A stretch of DNA of 64,000 bases from the NCBI GenBank assembly GCA_004519485.1, contig CP038130.1, positions 992,001-1,056,000 of the forward strand. Direction: 5' to 3'. Each line of letters opens with the position of its first letter. Within the stretch, counting starts at the first letter, position 1. A model generated the notes under the pieces. The model had not been told where the DNA came from and did no database searches. It worked only from the letters and a program-made list of their open reading frames with translations. The translations under genes and the position numbers were made by a program. Shown here in pieces: positions 1 through 11,584 of this stretch. This DNA comes from Nannochloropsis oceanica. Its lineage: Eukaryota > Sar > Eustigmatophyceae > Eustigmatales > Monodopsidaceae.

Positions 1-993
1 AGAAGGATTGATGACATGTAAGGTTAATAGCGGGAGCATGGCCGATGCGCCAGCCGGCCTGAAGGCCTGCGGCCATAAACGACAAATTGTTTAGACAATC
101 TGTTCACTTCAAGTAAATAGGACCACATCTTTGATTTTAGCGTCTACAGGTCATGCTCCTGCTGCTGCTGCGGCTGCTTCTACTGTGAGGGCGAGGATGA
201 GAATGACTCGCCCTCTATGTTTTCACAGCTGCCGGCTGCCGAGCACATAAGTAATTCTGGCACTATTCCACGGCATGCAAATCTAAGCACCTTCAGCCTT
301 CTTCTCGATGGCCCCTACCGCTGCTATGTCCTACCGCAGACACCGCTGCTGCTCCTCTGCTCCTCCAAAATGAGTCTTGCCTTCAATTGCAACAATTAAA
401 TCTAGCTACCCACACATAAATCTGTGTACATAACGGCGTGCGCGAAAGTGAATGTACGCCATCTCCGCCAGCGATGCCCGCCATGCACCCGCTGCCGGCT
501 GGGATGCTGAACGTCAAATTGTATGATTACTACGATCCTATGAAACTTTAATTTAACAAAGGTGGCGTCTTGTTAATAATTAAGCAAACAGGGTACTGAG
601 AGGGTAGAATTGGAACCAAGTGGTGAGTTTGGCGATGGCAACTCGCCATCGGGCGGACCTCCTCCCCCCCCTTCCTTTCTTAAGCACATAATGCAAATAA
701 TGCCGGAGGACGACGAAAATGCGCAGCCCTGTATCTTCTCCTCCCTCCTGTCACTCTTCTTTCAAATTTTCCTTCCACCATCCACCTCGCAACTTATCCA
801 GCCGCAGCACGAGCACACACTTCAAATCATCCGGGCAAGCCTGAGGGCCGCCAACCCAGCGCCAAACTACGGCAAGGACCAGGATGCTGCAGGTCCCTCT
901 TTTCCTCACTTCCATCTATACATATGTTTTTCGCATTTTTAATCTTCTTCTCTACTTACGCTACGTCCACAGCGAGCTACAGCGAATGCAATA
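1..993. other. Non-coding left flank
   Basis: No convincing gene is visible. A 110-codon open frame (610-942) starts only at a TTG and resembles nothing I know. An AG at 971-972 lies in frame with the RING gene downstream, so a spliced 5' exon of that gene cannot be excluded. No RNA gene or repeat family is recognised. Confidence 0.4.
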
Positions 994-2934
994 ATGGCCC
1001 GCCATGACGAATACCACAACGGGGCCGCCAGCAGCAGCAGCAGCGGTAGCAGCATCAGCAGCAGCCACAGCAGTAGCAACAAGAGGGCGCGGAATGGAAC
1101 AAGGCAACCACAGCAGGATGATCGTACAACTCGGGCCGCTGCGGCAGCCATTGCCTGTCGTGCTGCTGCTGCTGCTCCTGCTTCAGCTCGTGGTCCTCCT
1201 GCTGCTGCTGCTGCCGCTGCTGCTGCTGTTGCTGCTGTTGCTGCTGCTGCTGTTGCTGCTCCAGCGGCTGCTGCAGGGAGGCAAGGGGAGGCGAGCAGGG
1301 ACGCAATTCACTACCATGCCATAGCTGGGGACGCAGGAAAAGACAAGGACGACATCCATCGTTCCTGCAGAAAAGAAAAGCAGGCTCTGCGTTCTGAAAT
1401 CAGGGTGCTACATGAGCAACACGAAGCCCTCCGTGCCGAAGTCGCACATCTCCGGAACAAGCTGAAAGAAGCCTTGGGTGATGTGCCTGTCTGCTCCATC
1501 TGCTTGGAGATTGTAAGCTACCCGGTGGAGCTCCAAGACTGTCGGCATCTGTACTGCTGCGAGTGCTTCTACATGCACGCTACCTCCAACACGGCCGGGA
1601 ATAGGGCCTGTCCCGTGTGTAGGTGTAAGATAAATAAAGCGCCGTTGCCCCCGCCTTTGGCATTTATCCAGCACTTGGAGTGGGTCAAGAAGGAAAAGAG
1701 GCGACATGATGAGGAGATGGCAGCAGCAACAGCAGCAGCAGCTGCTTCAGCGCCCGCACTATTTGCGACGATAGAAAAGAGGGCAGGTAGTTGTGGTGGT
1801 GTTGATGACGATAATGATGATGATGCTGCATCAGCATCAGCAGGGGCGGTAAGACAAGCAGCAGGTGACGACAAAGATGTGACCGATGCTGCTGCTGCTG
1901 CTATTGCAGCTGCTGCTACTACAGCTGCTCGTGTTGCGCGGACCACGTATCAGCTGCAGATGGAGGAGTTGAAGCGGTTGTTTGACAGGGAAGATAGGCG
2001 ACGACGGCGGCCTGGAGAAAGGGAGGGAGGAGGGGCATATGATGATTCGGATGGGGTGTATCGGTGCCCGCGTTGTCATTGGGAGATGTTGGAGGGACGT
2101 TGCGCCCGGGGTTGTGGGGATGGTGAGGACGAGGGGGAGGAGGAGGAGGATATGTTGGTGGTGGCTGATAGTAGCGAATACGAACACGAAGGATTGGCGA
2201 GCATGCGGCCGTATCATGATGAGTATTCGAGGATGGAGAGAAGGATAGTCGAAACTACACGTCGGATGGAGCACGGGTCATTTCAGCCCGACGTCCCTTC
2301 TAGTGGTGGTGGTAGCAGTAGGCAGCGTCGACGACGAAGGGAAGGAAGGGAAGAAGTGTCAGGGGAACAGGAGGGCGAAGAGGCAGAGAATGAACTAGGC
2401 ATTGGCTTCGCTCGCCGGCGACTGCAATGGTTGCGGCGGCTACAACGTCGGCAAAGAACGGAGGTGGAGGAGGAGGAGGTGGGAGAAGAAGAGGAAGACG
2501 AGGAGGAGAGCGAGGAAGAAGAAGAGAGTGGTTCAGAGGAGGACGATGGGCGGCCTTCATGGATGGTGGGGCGGCCGCAAATGTCAAGGCGGTGTCAGCG
2601 ACAAGAGGAGTATCTTCTCGAAGAGGAGGAGGAGGAGGAGGAGGAGGAGGAGGAGGAGGAGGAGGAGGAGGAAGGCCGACGCCAGATTCGGGGCTTGTTT
2701 AGGGCTGGGCGTAATGTGGGGAGAGAAGCTGCTTTGTGGCAACGCGCGCGAGATGAAGAGGAAGAGGAAGAAGAAGAGGAGGAGGGGGAGGAGGAGGAGG
2801 AGGAGGAGGAGGAGGAGGAGGAAGAAGAAGGAGGAGAGGAAGAGGAGGACAGGGAGGGAGGGAGTTCTGAAGGAGAGCACGGAGAGGACTATGAATATGT
2901 CGTGAGTGGTAACGAGAGCGAGGTAATTGCATAG
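994..2934 (+). CDS. RING-finger protein with acidic tail (putative E3 ubiquitin ligase)
   Basis: Single-exon protein of 646 residues. An Ala/Ser-rich N-terminus is followed by a predicted coiled coil (about residues 125-163) and a C3HC4 RING finger (about 166-212: CSIC, then CRHLYCCEC, then CPVC). This arrangement suggests a dimerising ubiquitin E3 ligase, though the substrate is unknown. A second cysteine cluster near residue 354 (CPRCHWEMLEGRCARGC) looks like a small zinc ribbon. The last 200 residues are highly acidic, with two long polyglutamate tracts that suggest a nuclear or chromatin role (inference). The ATG at 994 is the first Met before the Ala-rich stretch. Function beyond E3 ligase is not assigned. 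Confidence 0.75.
   Translation: MARHDEYHNGAASSSSSGSSISSSHSSSNKRARNGTRQPQQDDRTTRAAAAAIACRAAAAAPASARGPPAAAAAAAAAVAAVAAAAVAAPAAAAGRQGEASRDAIHYHAIAGDAGKDKDDIHRSCRKEKQALRSEIRVLHEQHEALRAEVAHLRNKLKEALGDVPVCSICLEIVSYPVELQDCRHLYCCECFYMHATSNTAGNRACPVCRCKINKAPLPPPLAFIQHLEWVKKEKRRHDEEMAAATAAAAASAPALFATIEKRAGSCGGVDDDNDDDAASASAGAVRQAAGDDKDVTDAAAAAIAAAATTAARVARTTYQLQMEELKRLFDREDRRRRRPGEREGGGAYDDSDGVYRCPRCHWEMLEGRCARGCGDGEDEGEEEEDMLVVADSSEYEHEGLASMRPYHDEYSRMERRIVETTRRMEHGSFQPDVPSSGGGSSRQRRRRREGREEVSGEQEGEEAENELGIGFARRRLQWLRRLQRRQRTEVEEEEVGEEEEDEEESEEEEESGSEEDDGRPSWMVGRPQMSRRCQRQEEYLLEEEEEEEEEEEEEEEEEEGRRQIRGLFRAGRNVGREAALWQRARDEEEEEEEEEEGEEEEEEEEEEEEEEGGEEEEDREGGSSEGEHGEDYEYVVSGNESEVIA
2622..2830 (+). repeat. 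GAG/GAA trinucleotide tracts (polyGlu)
   Basis: Two nearly pure GAG/GAA blocks (about 2622-2671 and 2755-2830) encode polyglutamate inside the RING protein. Length variation between strains is likely. Confidence 0.85.
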
Positions 2935-3533
2935 AAGCGAGCATGTTGTTTACCCAAAAAATATTTGTGTAGTGTGACCGCCCTAAATTGTGGGTGTTAG
3001 TTGCGTTTTGTCCCTTGTTTTTGCTTCCTGTCTGACCACCACAAAACGCCTCTTGCGATTGACATGTTTATGTAATCCGTCCATTCGTCTTAAAGGCTCG
3101 TACCCTCCCACTCCCACCCACAAAACAGAGGTATCTACTGCCTCCTATCCCTCTTTCCTATTTCACCTTCCTTCCCCTTTCCCACGGTATATTTCGTCTC
3201 CAAAATTAGAGCATGAGGTACTTCTCTCCCAAGCATTCTTCCATTGCCAAAGCCCATGGTCGATACCCACTTGATCACGCGGACAATTATTCGATGATAC
3301 TCCTTACCCTCGCTGGTTTCTAAGCCGCCCTTTTACTCCGTCGGCACACGTTGGTAAACTCCGACTTGTCGAAGATCATTCGTTCATATTCTTACGCTGA
3401 TAAGTCATTTGCTGCTCCTTCGATATTTGAGAATTCCTCCCCAGCCCAGAGCTCGGCTGTTATTCTCCTCTCTCCACCCCATCATTTCGCCTCTACCTCC
3501 CTTCCCTCCCTCTTCCTGACCTCACACAATACC
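2935..3533. other. Intergenic spacer between convergent genes
   Basis: The 3' ends of the RING gene (+) and pyruvate decarboxylase (-) face each other here. The sequence is pyrimidine-rich with short open frames only. No gene or repeat is recognised. Confidence 0.5.
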
Positions 3534-6437
3534 TTAGAGCTCCACGTACGCCCGCCCATTAGCCGTCGCCACACGCGAGCCCCACTCCAACAGATGCTTG
3601 CTGCAGTCGTCCTTGTCCAAAATTAATTCCAGGAAGACCAGGCCTTTGAACGCCTTGGCTGTCTCCAGCGCCTTCACGAGCTCTCCTTGCGTCTTGCACC
3701 TGACGCAAAACACCTTCCCTTCCTCATTGGTGAAGGCTTCGATCAGCTTTTTGTAATCCCAATTCTTGATCACATTGTAGCTTTTATATTGTTTGCGAAA
3801 GGAAAGAGAGGATGCGAGTGAAAGGAGTAAACATGTGGGTATGCAGTTTTGCGGCAATGCGCACAATAAACGCCACCAAACATCGTGCCTCTCCAAGCCT
3901 TCCCACAGTCGTAGTACTTACATCCCGTCGTGAATTTCCACCTCAATCGTGTACCCCCCATTATTAATCAATACAATGATTGGGTCGGCGCCATACCGGA
4001 TCATCGTCGAGACCTCCTGTGCCGTCATCTGGAACGACCCATCCCCTATCAAGGCCACCACCCGCTGGCCTTCGGGTTGGGCAGCGAGCGCGTACCCTAG
4101 CACTGCACCGACGGACCAGCCAATGGAGCCGTACTGCATCTGAAACTCGTAGCCACAGCCAGGAGGCAGCTTCATCGTCTGGCCTTGAAACCAGGAGTCT
4201 GTTTGATGGGGAGGGAGGGAGGGATGGAGGGAGGAAATGAGGGAGGGAAGGAGGGAGGGAAGGGGGGGGGTGGGAGTGATTGTGCTTATTGTGTGCTGCG
4301 ACTTGCTAACTGTTTCCACCCCTCACGCAGGCCCTCAACACCCCCACACCCCCACACACCTACACTCCTCTCCGACTGTCTCGTAATCGTACCTCCTGTC
4401 TCTACGATCAGCGCCGTCTTGGGGCTCAGAAGTCCTTGCACATGCTTATTCACAAACCGCATGTTCAACAGCGTCTCCGGGTCTTGCTGGGCCATGGGGG
4501 CCTCGGGCGCGTAAATCCGGGTGTAGGCTTTCAATGACGCCTCGTTCCGCGAGAGTTCCTTGGACAAGGCAATCGCGAATTCCCCCATATTCACACAACC
4601 GTATTCCCCAACCGGCGTCTCGACGCGGTCGTAATTCGACTTGACCAGCCCCTTCTTTTTGATCAAACACGCGTACCCTGCCGTCGTGTAGTCGTTGAAA
4701 TTCGGGCCAAAACTACAGAAGACGAGGTCAAGGAGGAAGGGACGGCGGGAGGGAGTGAGATTGAAAGAGGGCGGAGAGCGGATGAGTCTTTTCTACAAAA
4801 AGAGTAAAGCATGGAGGAGGGTGCTTTGTGGTAGTTTTGGAGTTGTTACTTACAAGACATACATGTCTGCACTCTCCACAGTCTCCCCCGCCGCCGGGCT
4901 TGAGACAGGCCCCCAGTACGTTCCGATGTAGCAAGGGTGGTCTTCAGGGAACATACCCTAGGGCAGGAGGGCAGGAGGGAGGGAGGGAGGGAGTGGAAGG
5001 GAGGGATGAGCATCTGGTATGATAAGCTCGCTGGGTCGTTGTGGGACGGTAAGCAGACAAGGGGATAAGGAGGAAGGCCAAAGAAGGATGAAGGAGAAAT
5101 GGAGGGATGGAGATAGGGAGGGAAGGGGGACATGGAGATGGTTTTACCGTACCTTCGCATCCGGCATGGTGGCCACAGCGCACCCCGCCGCGTTGGCTAG
5201 CTGGATCACGGCATCAAAGGCCTCTGCCATTCGCACCTTGACCCCGATGACAATCACGGGCTTGGCCGCATGTTTCCATTGCGCCACGGTGTCCTGGACG
5301 GCCGCGCGCAGCGAGGCAGTGTTGGAAGATTTCTTAGCGGGGATCTGGAAGGGGATCGGGAGGGAGATGGGTTCCTCGGCAATATTACAAGCGATCTCGA
5401 TGTAGACGGGCTTTTTCTGTGTCAGGGCCGTGACTATGGCGTGGTCGATCTGACGCGCGGCTTGAGAGGGGGAGCGGACTTCCACAACCTCGGCGACGAC
5501 ATGAGAGAACATATCGATTTGTTGGCGGCGATGGATTTTGCCTTATGGGAAGCGGGGAAGAAGGGGAGGAAGGTCATCGATGAGTGGACGACTCCACACC
5601 ACGTAATACAGAGGGAAGTGAGACAGACATATTGTGGAACAATGCGGTACTTCTATACGATATACCCCTTTCAATATTATTGTTTCCTTCGTTCCTTTCT
5701 TTCCTCTCTCCCTGCCTCCCCGGCCTTTACCGATGGTATGGTGCAGGATTCGGTCCGAGGCGTGATCATTGCTGTTGGGAGCCCCGCTGATGAAGATCAA
5801 GGGCAAATCGTCCGAATACGCCCCGGCAACAGCATTGACCGCGCTCAAACCACCCACTGTGTAGGTCACCACCATGGCCGACACACCCTTTTTCCGGGCG
5901 CATCCGTCAGCGGCGTAACTGAAGGGAGGGAGGGAATATAGAAGGAAAGGGAGGGAGCGACAGATGCCTGGTGAGCATTCGGTGGTTGAAATCAAAGCAA
6001 GATAAAGCAGTGTCAGTCCCAAAATGGAATATGCTGTGATTCTCTTACACGTCCCGATCAGCCCTATAGAGAAAGAATCAAGAAAGACGTACCCGGCGTT
6101 CAGCTCATTGCAACAGCCGATGAATCTGAGCTCGGGGAATTTGAGAAGTTGGTCCAAGAGCAGCAAATTGTAGTCCCCTAGTAGTAGTTTTGATGCGACC
6201 TTAAATTATTTTTATACAAAGCGTCGTTTCGAAGCATTGCTTTTTGCTCTTTCCATACCCCGCTTACGGGACATAAGCCCGATACGCTGCCCTCGCTGCC
6301 CCAGGACCATCCCAAGATTCACTCCACCTCGAGACGGACTTACCAGGTACGGCGTAGAACTCCCGAATGCCGATGTTAATGAGCCGCCGAGCCAAATAGG
6401 TCCCGACGTTGCTGGGAGGGATGTTGCCGTCCGACAT
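3534..6437 (-). CDS. PDC: Pyruvate decarboxylase (8 exons)
   Basis: Thiamine-diphosphate enzyme that converts pyruvate to acetaldehyde and CO2, the first step of ethanol fermentation. Eight exons join in phase: 6437-6344, 6177-6093, 5918-5731, 5541-5153, 4957-4854, 4712-4393, 4198-3922 and 3780-3534. They give 567 residues, the usual PDC length. Visible landmarks are the ThDP-activating Glu (about E56, in NELNAGYAADG), the His-His pair (about 119-120, LHHTIG) and the ThDP/Mg motif GDGS (about 445-448) running to NN at about 472-473, followed by [11 protein letters not shown]. An in-frame stop lies just upstream of the start Met. No targeting peptide is evident, so the enzyme is probably cytosolic. 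The introns are rich in CCTCCC on the sense strand. Confidence 0.93.
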
Positions 6438-7598
6438 GTCGACGTGCTTGTTCTAAACTGCTGCTTGCGATGAAGTTGGCCAAATTATGAGAAGGTCCCT
6501 GAGTGAGTTCGGGATGGGATAGCGATTCAGTCAAAAGCACCAGATCCGACACGTGGCTGTGTTCGGCAACTGCCTCTTCATGGTATATCACCTTTGCGCA
6601 GAGAAAGCGCAAGCAGCGAAGCAAGGTTGCTTCCAACCGCCGCCAATGTTGCATCTGTGCGATGCGGTGCGTCATAATATTATCTTATCTTCTGCGACGC
6701 TCTGCAGATGGGACAAGACGCATCTCTTCCGCGTAATCAATACCCCACCACGACAACGACAACCCTCTTTTCTCGCGATGGACGAGCCAGGATGGCCGAT
6801 TTTATGTGACCACGCCGAGGGGATCGGAAATGAACGAAGTGGCTTCTTATTTGTAAAAGTGTCTGCATCGCATTTTGATTCATGCCATCCAAACACCCCT
6901 TTACATGAGAAGCCACTCCCCTTGGCGTGATTACATTGTACTTGCCAATTTGGTTTGTCCTCCGTGTGAAATGCTCAAGTGAGTTGTAGTCGAGGTGGGG
7001 CATTACGGCAATAATACGTCATTTCCCATCCGCAACCTGCCCGGTCTGATTAAATAATCGTGGTCGCTTGCCCGTTCATTCCTCGCTCGTGTAAAAAAAT
7101 GACGTAAACACATACTGATCCACCACACATTTTATATATGCATATCCTGGCATATTCTGCACGAGCTCGAAGTAGAATATCCCCCATCCTCCATTCCACT
7201 TCTCCCCTCCCCTCTTCCTCCCCTTCTCCCCTTCCCTCCTCCTTCTCTTCTCCTTCCCTCCTTCCCTCCTCCCCTATCCCTTTCACTCTCTCCTTCTCCT
7301 CTTCCCCTTCTCCCCTCCCCTCCTCACCGCCCTTCCGAGCCCCCCCTTCTTCTTCCTTGACCTCAGTAATTTTCCTTGCCAGGCAAGCCGGCGGCCGAAC
7401 AAGGCGTCGAGCGCCAAGGCTGTGCATTATCCATGATTGCCTTTGCGATACACCATACGATCACCGACAGACGCCCGCTCTCCAGCCCTACGCACAGGCG
7501 CAACAACTCACTCGAGGCCCTTGTCGTGTACATGCTCGTCCGACTCCCACGTCGTTCGGGCGCGCCTTAACTTGAGAATCCTCATCGTCACCGCAGCG
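6438..7598. promoter_or_regulatory. Divergent intergenic region, PDC / PhyH-like
   Basis: This 1.16-kb spacer separates two divergently transcribed genes and should hold both promoters. It contains a long CT-rich stretch (about 7190-7340). No protein-coding exon is convincing, and no specific regulatory motif is identified. Confidence 0.45.
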
Positions 7599-9196
7599 AT
7601 GGTGGCTTCTTTAAGGGGGGGTGAGCGTGGTGTTATTTTGTCATGCTCGGCCTTCCTACCCCTCGCACTGTTGCTAATTTGGCAAGTCCAACGCTGCCAC
7701 ACCTTCCCCCTCGTCCCCAACCACCGTCATCCCAACCGCCCGCTATCGTGGCAGGAGAAGTGCCTGTCCGAAAGAAAAAGGGCGCCCCCACCACCTCCTC
7801 TCCCTGGTACCACACACTTCGTCTCTGCTCTCACTGCAAAAGCCTTCGCAGACTCGGGCGTCCATACTGCCCTCCTTCCAACCGAGCAAGTGATAGCCTA
7901 CCTCCGACACGGCCACACCGCCACACGGCATGTCTTCCCGTCCAAGGATATGGCTACTACCTGGAAGCCCCGCATCATGACGGCCTTTGAGCAAGAACGA
8001 TGCGAGGCATTAAGACATGAAGTCCAGGTTTTCTTCGGGGAGGAAGCTTATGAGGCATGTACTACCACCGACGCGTGCGTGGCACAATTGAAAAAGAAGG
8101 ACGCAGAGGCCATCACGCCTTTTTTGCAGGTATTCAACCTGTGGCGGCGACATCCGGGGATCAAAGAGTTGGTGTTCCATAAGGTGAGTGTGGTCGTCTG
8201 GCACTGAAGGAGGGGAAAGGGGGCGACGGGAAGGATGGTAGGGAAGGAGGTGTCGCAATGCTGGAAGGAGGGGAGTGCTGGGTTTTCGTCTTGATAGAGA
8301 CTGAGCTTTGATTTAGGTGCATCAAAACCGCACATTGAGCTTTGATTAAGGTGCATCGTCACGTGGTCCTAGGAAATTCAGCTTCCTGCAGATTGCAGCA
8401 TACGCTCTCTCGTCCAGCCTCTCACTCGTGCCCTCCCCCTGTCTCATCTTTTCCCTCCAAGACCTTGGCCCATATCGCCGCCCAGCTCCTCGGCGTCCCC
8501 CGTGTCCGCATTTTCCAAGATTCCCTTTTCGTCAAGCGTCCAGGAGACGATTCCACCCTCCTCCACACCGACTTGGGGACGGCGCCATTGGACACGAACG
8601 ACTTTATCACTGCCTGGATCCCCCTGACGCATGTCCCGGCGGTGGAAGAGGGAGGAAGCCCGTTGCAGTTTTGCCAAGGGTGAGTGGGGTGGGGAGGGAG
8701 GGAAAAGAAGCGGTATTGATGAAGCGTACTACGCTTTTTGTACTGATGACAAGTGGAGGATCCATGCATCTCCCTACCCGTTGAACTTCCCTCCTCTTTC
8801 CTTCCTTCCCCCTCCTTCCCTCCCTCTTTCCGTAGCTCCCACATCGACATGGCCGCCCGCTACTGGTACGACCCTCACGATAATGGCGATGGCGACGACA
8901 CTGCCGCCCTCCCTCCCCCCCTCCTTCGATACCCTGTGATGGATCACGCGCCTTTGGAGCTGGGGGATGTAACTTGGCACCATGGCTGGTGCTTGCACGG
9001 GAGTCCAGGGAATGAAAGGGAGGAGGAGAGGGTGGCTTTGACTGTGTGTTTCATGAGTGCTGACGCAAAGGTGATGGCGAGTGATGTGCTTTTCGTCCCC
9101 GACGAGGAAGATAGCTTGTCCTACGAAGAGTGGGTTGGGGAGGTGGGCTTGGGAAACGTGGTCGATCACAAGTTGACGCCCGTGGTGTGGCCGTGA
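7599..9196 (+). CDS. Phytanoyl-CoA dioxygenase (PhyH) family oxygenase
   Basis: Fe(II)/2-oxoglutarate-dependent oxygenase fold. Three exons (7599-8183, 8462-8679, 8836-9196) join in phase to give 387 residues. The iron ligands are visible: HTD (about H230/D232) and the distal His in WCLHGSPGN (about H322). An Arg about ten residues further on could bind 2-oxoglutarate. The ATG at 7599 was chosen because it opens directly onto a hydrophobic segment typical of a signal or plastid pre-sequence; an upstream in-frame Met at 7437 would give a less plausible leader. The substrate cannot be inferred, since PhyH homologues act on acyl-CoAs, alkaloids and small metabolites. Intron 1 carries a short direct repeat. 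Confidence 0.82.
8302..8357 (+). repeat. Imperfect direct repeat in PhyH intron 1
   Basis: A copy of about 22 bp (core TGAGCTTTGATT) occurs at about 8302 and again at about 8336, differing by a single base in the TTAGG/TAAGG stretch. It lies wholly within the intron and has no evident function. Confidence 0.7.
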
Positions 9197-9661
9197 GGGA
9201 GGGAGGAAGTGAGTGAAGGAGGAAAAAGAGAGGACTGACAAGAGTCAAAGTACAGCCACTTTTGTAATATAAAATTGAAACCGCCTCCCCCCCCCCCCCC
9301 TCTCCGCCAATCCCACTCCCCCAAAAAGCGAAAAGCATCAACGTGTCCAAAGATAATCTGTTTCTGGGTGCCTTCCCCCTTAGAGAACCATAACGCACTT
9401 GACCAAGCTGACCCAAACAACGATTTTCAAGGTGTTGTCCTCGAGTCATTTCTTTTATGAAAAATTTCCTTAATCTTTTAATGTGTGTCCGTGTGTGTGT
9501 CTTGATTGCACGCGCATGTGAGTGTTGGTGTGGGTAGGCAGAAAAGGGAAGAATCTCGATCCACTCTCGAGCCGCTCCTTCCCTCCCTCTCGCCTTCCAT
9601 CCCTCCCGTCCACCCACACAAAAACATAGAAACCACACCTTTCCTCTACATCTCATCACCT
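9197..9661. other. Convergent intergenic spacer
   Basis: Holds the 3' untranslated regions of the PhyH-like gene (+) and GrpE (-), a C homopolymer near 9285-9300 and GT-rich sequence near 9480-9500. No gene is seen. Confidence 0.5.
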
Positions 9662-11132
9662 CTACTGCTTCCCCTCCTCCTCAAAACTCCCCGCCTCCGC
9701 CTCCTTCTCCTCCCCCTTCTCCTCTTCCTCTTTCTCCTCCTCTTGAGCCTTCTTCATCGTCTCCTCAGTGGCACTGACCTTCACCCTCGCCCGCCTCACC
9801 ACCGTATCGCCGATTCTATACCCCTTCACCGCCACCTCCACCACCACCGCGTCCTCTTTCCCAACGATCATCTCACTTATCTCCATCGTCTCTCCGTCAA
9901 ACGCATCACCTGCCGCTGTGTTGTTTTTCATGTGTACAAAGGAGAGAGAGGGTGAGAGAAGAGGTACATTCGAAGGTCGAGCGAGGAAGGGAGGGAGGGA
10001 GGGAGGGTAGGTGTGTGTGTGTGTCAGTTCTCCAAGGTGATAGTTTCGGCATGGACCATAGTCTGAGACAATACATGCATCATTATCCTATTCATCATCC
10101 ACATCACCGCACGTCTGGCTCTGTCCCCTCCCGCCATTTACAAATATCCCGCCATCCATTCCTCCTTCCCTCCCTTCCTCACTCACCAGCCGGCACTGCC
10201 TTTATCCCCAACCGTTCCGCCTTACCCACGAACACCTGCTGCAGATTCCTGTAACCGTTCAATACCTTCAAGGATGCCTCATTTGTCACCCCCGCGTATT
10301 TAATCTCCAGCTCCTCCATTAGGTCCAACACAGGCAAGAGCTGCTCCATCGCTTCCTTTGCTGCCTCTTCCCTCACATAGGTCAAGCCATCCGCACGACG
10401 ACGCTTGTAGGTTTCTACTTCCGCGGCCAAACGCATATAGCCCTCTTTGCCCACTGTTTTTAACCTATCCTGCGCCTCGGTCAGCTCATTCCGCTTCTTA
10501 GCCAAGGCGGCTTCCAAGTCCTTCAATTCTGCCTTGAGCGCTGCCTTCTCTTGCTCTTCTGGGGAAAGATGCTCCTTGGCCTCCTCCTCCTCCTCCACCA
10601 CCTCTTCCTCCTCCTGGGTTTCCTCTGCTGATACTGCCTCTTCTTCCTCCTCATCTTTTCCTTTCTTCCCCTTCTTCGCTTCCTCTTCCTCCCCATCCTC
10701 GGCCCCAGTTGACTCGTCTCCTTCCCCTGCTGCTGCCCACAGTCGAGTGCGACGACTTTGCCTTGACAGAGCGTGGGGCCTCTTAGCACAGTCGCACCAC
10801 GGGTTGCAAACGTGTATGCTCTCACCACATTCTGCCCCGGCACCGCTGCAAGTGCGTCGGGATTTGCGCAAGCACGAGAAGGAGGAGGAGGAGGAGGAGG
10901 AGGAGGAGGAGGAGGCCATCATTCTGACTGTGCTGGTAGGAAGGCCGCCTGTCGACACGACTCTTTGGTGCTGCACGACCCTGTCCAACGCGCTGCTGCT
11001 GGTGGTACGTGAGCCGGTAGTCGAAGGCGACGGGACCAGGTACGCCCACGCCATCGCCGGGCACGACCACAAGGCCACCACGGTACAAAGGCACATCAAC
11101 ATGGCTGTTGCGGCTTGCGGGGTGCGATGCAT
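9662..11132 (-). CDS. GRPE: GrpE nucleotide exchange factor, organellar (probably plastid)
   Basis: Cochaperone that releases ADP from organellar Hsp70 (DnaK type). Two exons (11132-10187 and 9909-9662) join in phase to give 397 residues. The N-terminus is a strong signal peptide ending near AWAYLVP, compatible with a bipartite plastid pre-sequence. A Ser-rich and then very acidic linker follows. The GrpE core has the long helical stretch (ETYKRRRADGLTYVREEAAK, then LLPVLDLMEELE) and, after the intron, the C-terminal beta domain (AGDAFDGETME to KGYRIGDTVVRRARVKVS). The Met at 11132 was chosen over an in-frame Met at 11405 because it begins the signal peptide. An acidic C-terminal tail extends past the domain. 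Confidence 0.88.
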
Positions 11133-11584
11133 GATGACGATGATGAAGTGGCTGCTTGCTTGAAGCCTGTCCAGAGGGTGTGCATGTAAGAAAAGGGTGT
11201 GGTGATTCATGCAAGGACCAACAAAAAGGCGTACAATTTCTAATTGCATGGGTGCGTTTGATACTGTTGCTGCTGCAGCTTTCGAGAAGGGCAAGTACGC
11301 GAACAAGTGAAAAAAAGCAGGGAGAGAACGGATGGTGTGCGAGCAGCTCCTCGGTTCGAGTGTTGCGTCCACAACAACGCACCCTTCCCACTCCCTTCTT
11401 GGCACTCACGACAGCATGACGGAATCACCCACTACCTGTCTGATTTATTGTGCCGGCATGACTGAGCCCTGCACGTGGACCAAAGACTTCGCCGCACCCC
11501 CTCGCTCTCCTCCCTCACGCATCCAAAGAACATCTCATCATACCTCTCATACACCCACGCCCACTATTCACAGTCCGTGCAACC
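11133..11584. promoter_or_regulatory. Divergent promoter region, GrpE / RBM22
   Basis: A 452-bp spacer between head-to-head genes. No canonical box was identified with confidence. Confidence 0.4.

Noticed and set aside
610-942. 110-codon frame upstream of the RING gene
   Set aside because: It starts at TTG, has no recognised motif, and the only splice donor near its end (GTCCCT) is poor.
2300-2944. Alternate-frame Arg-, Leu- and Pro-rich frames over the RING gene
   Set aside because: They arise from the same GAG repeats and GC-rich codons in other frames.
3534-6437. Separate small genes suggested by each open segment of the PDC locus
   Set aside because: All eight segments join by GT-AG introns in exact phase into one 567-residue pyruvate decarboxylase.
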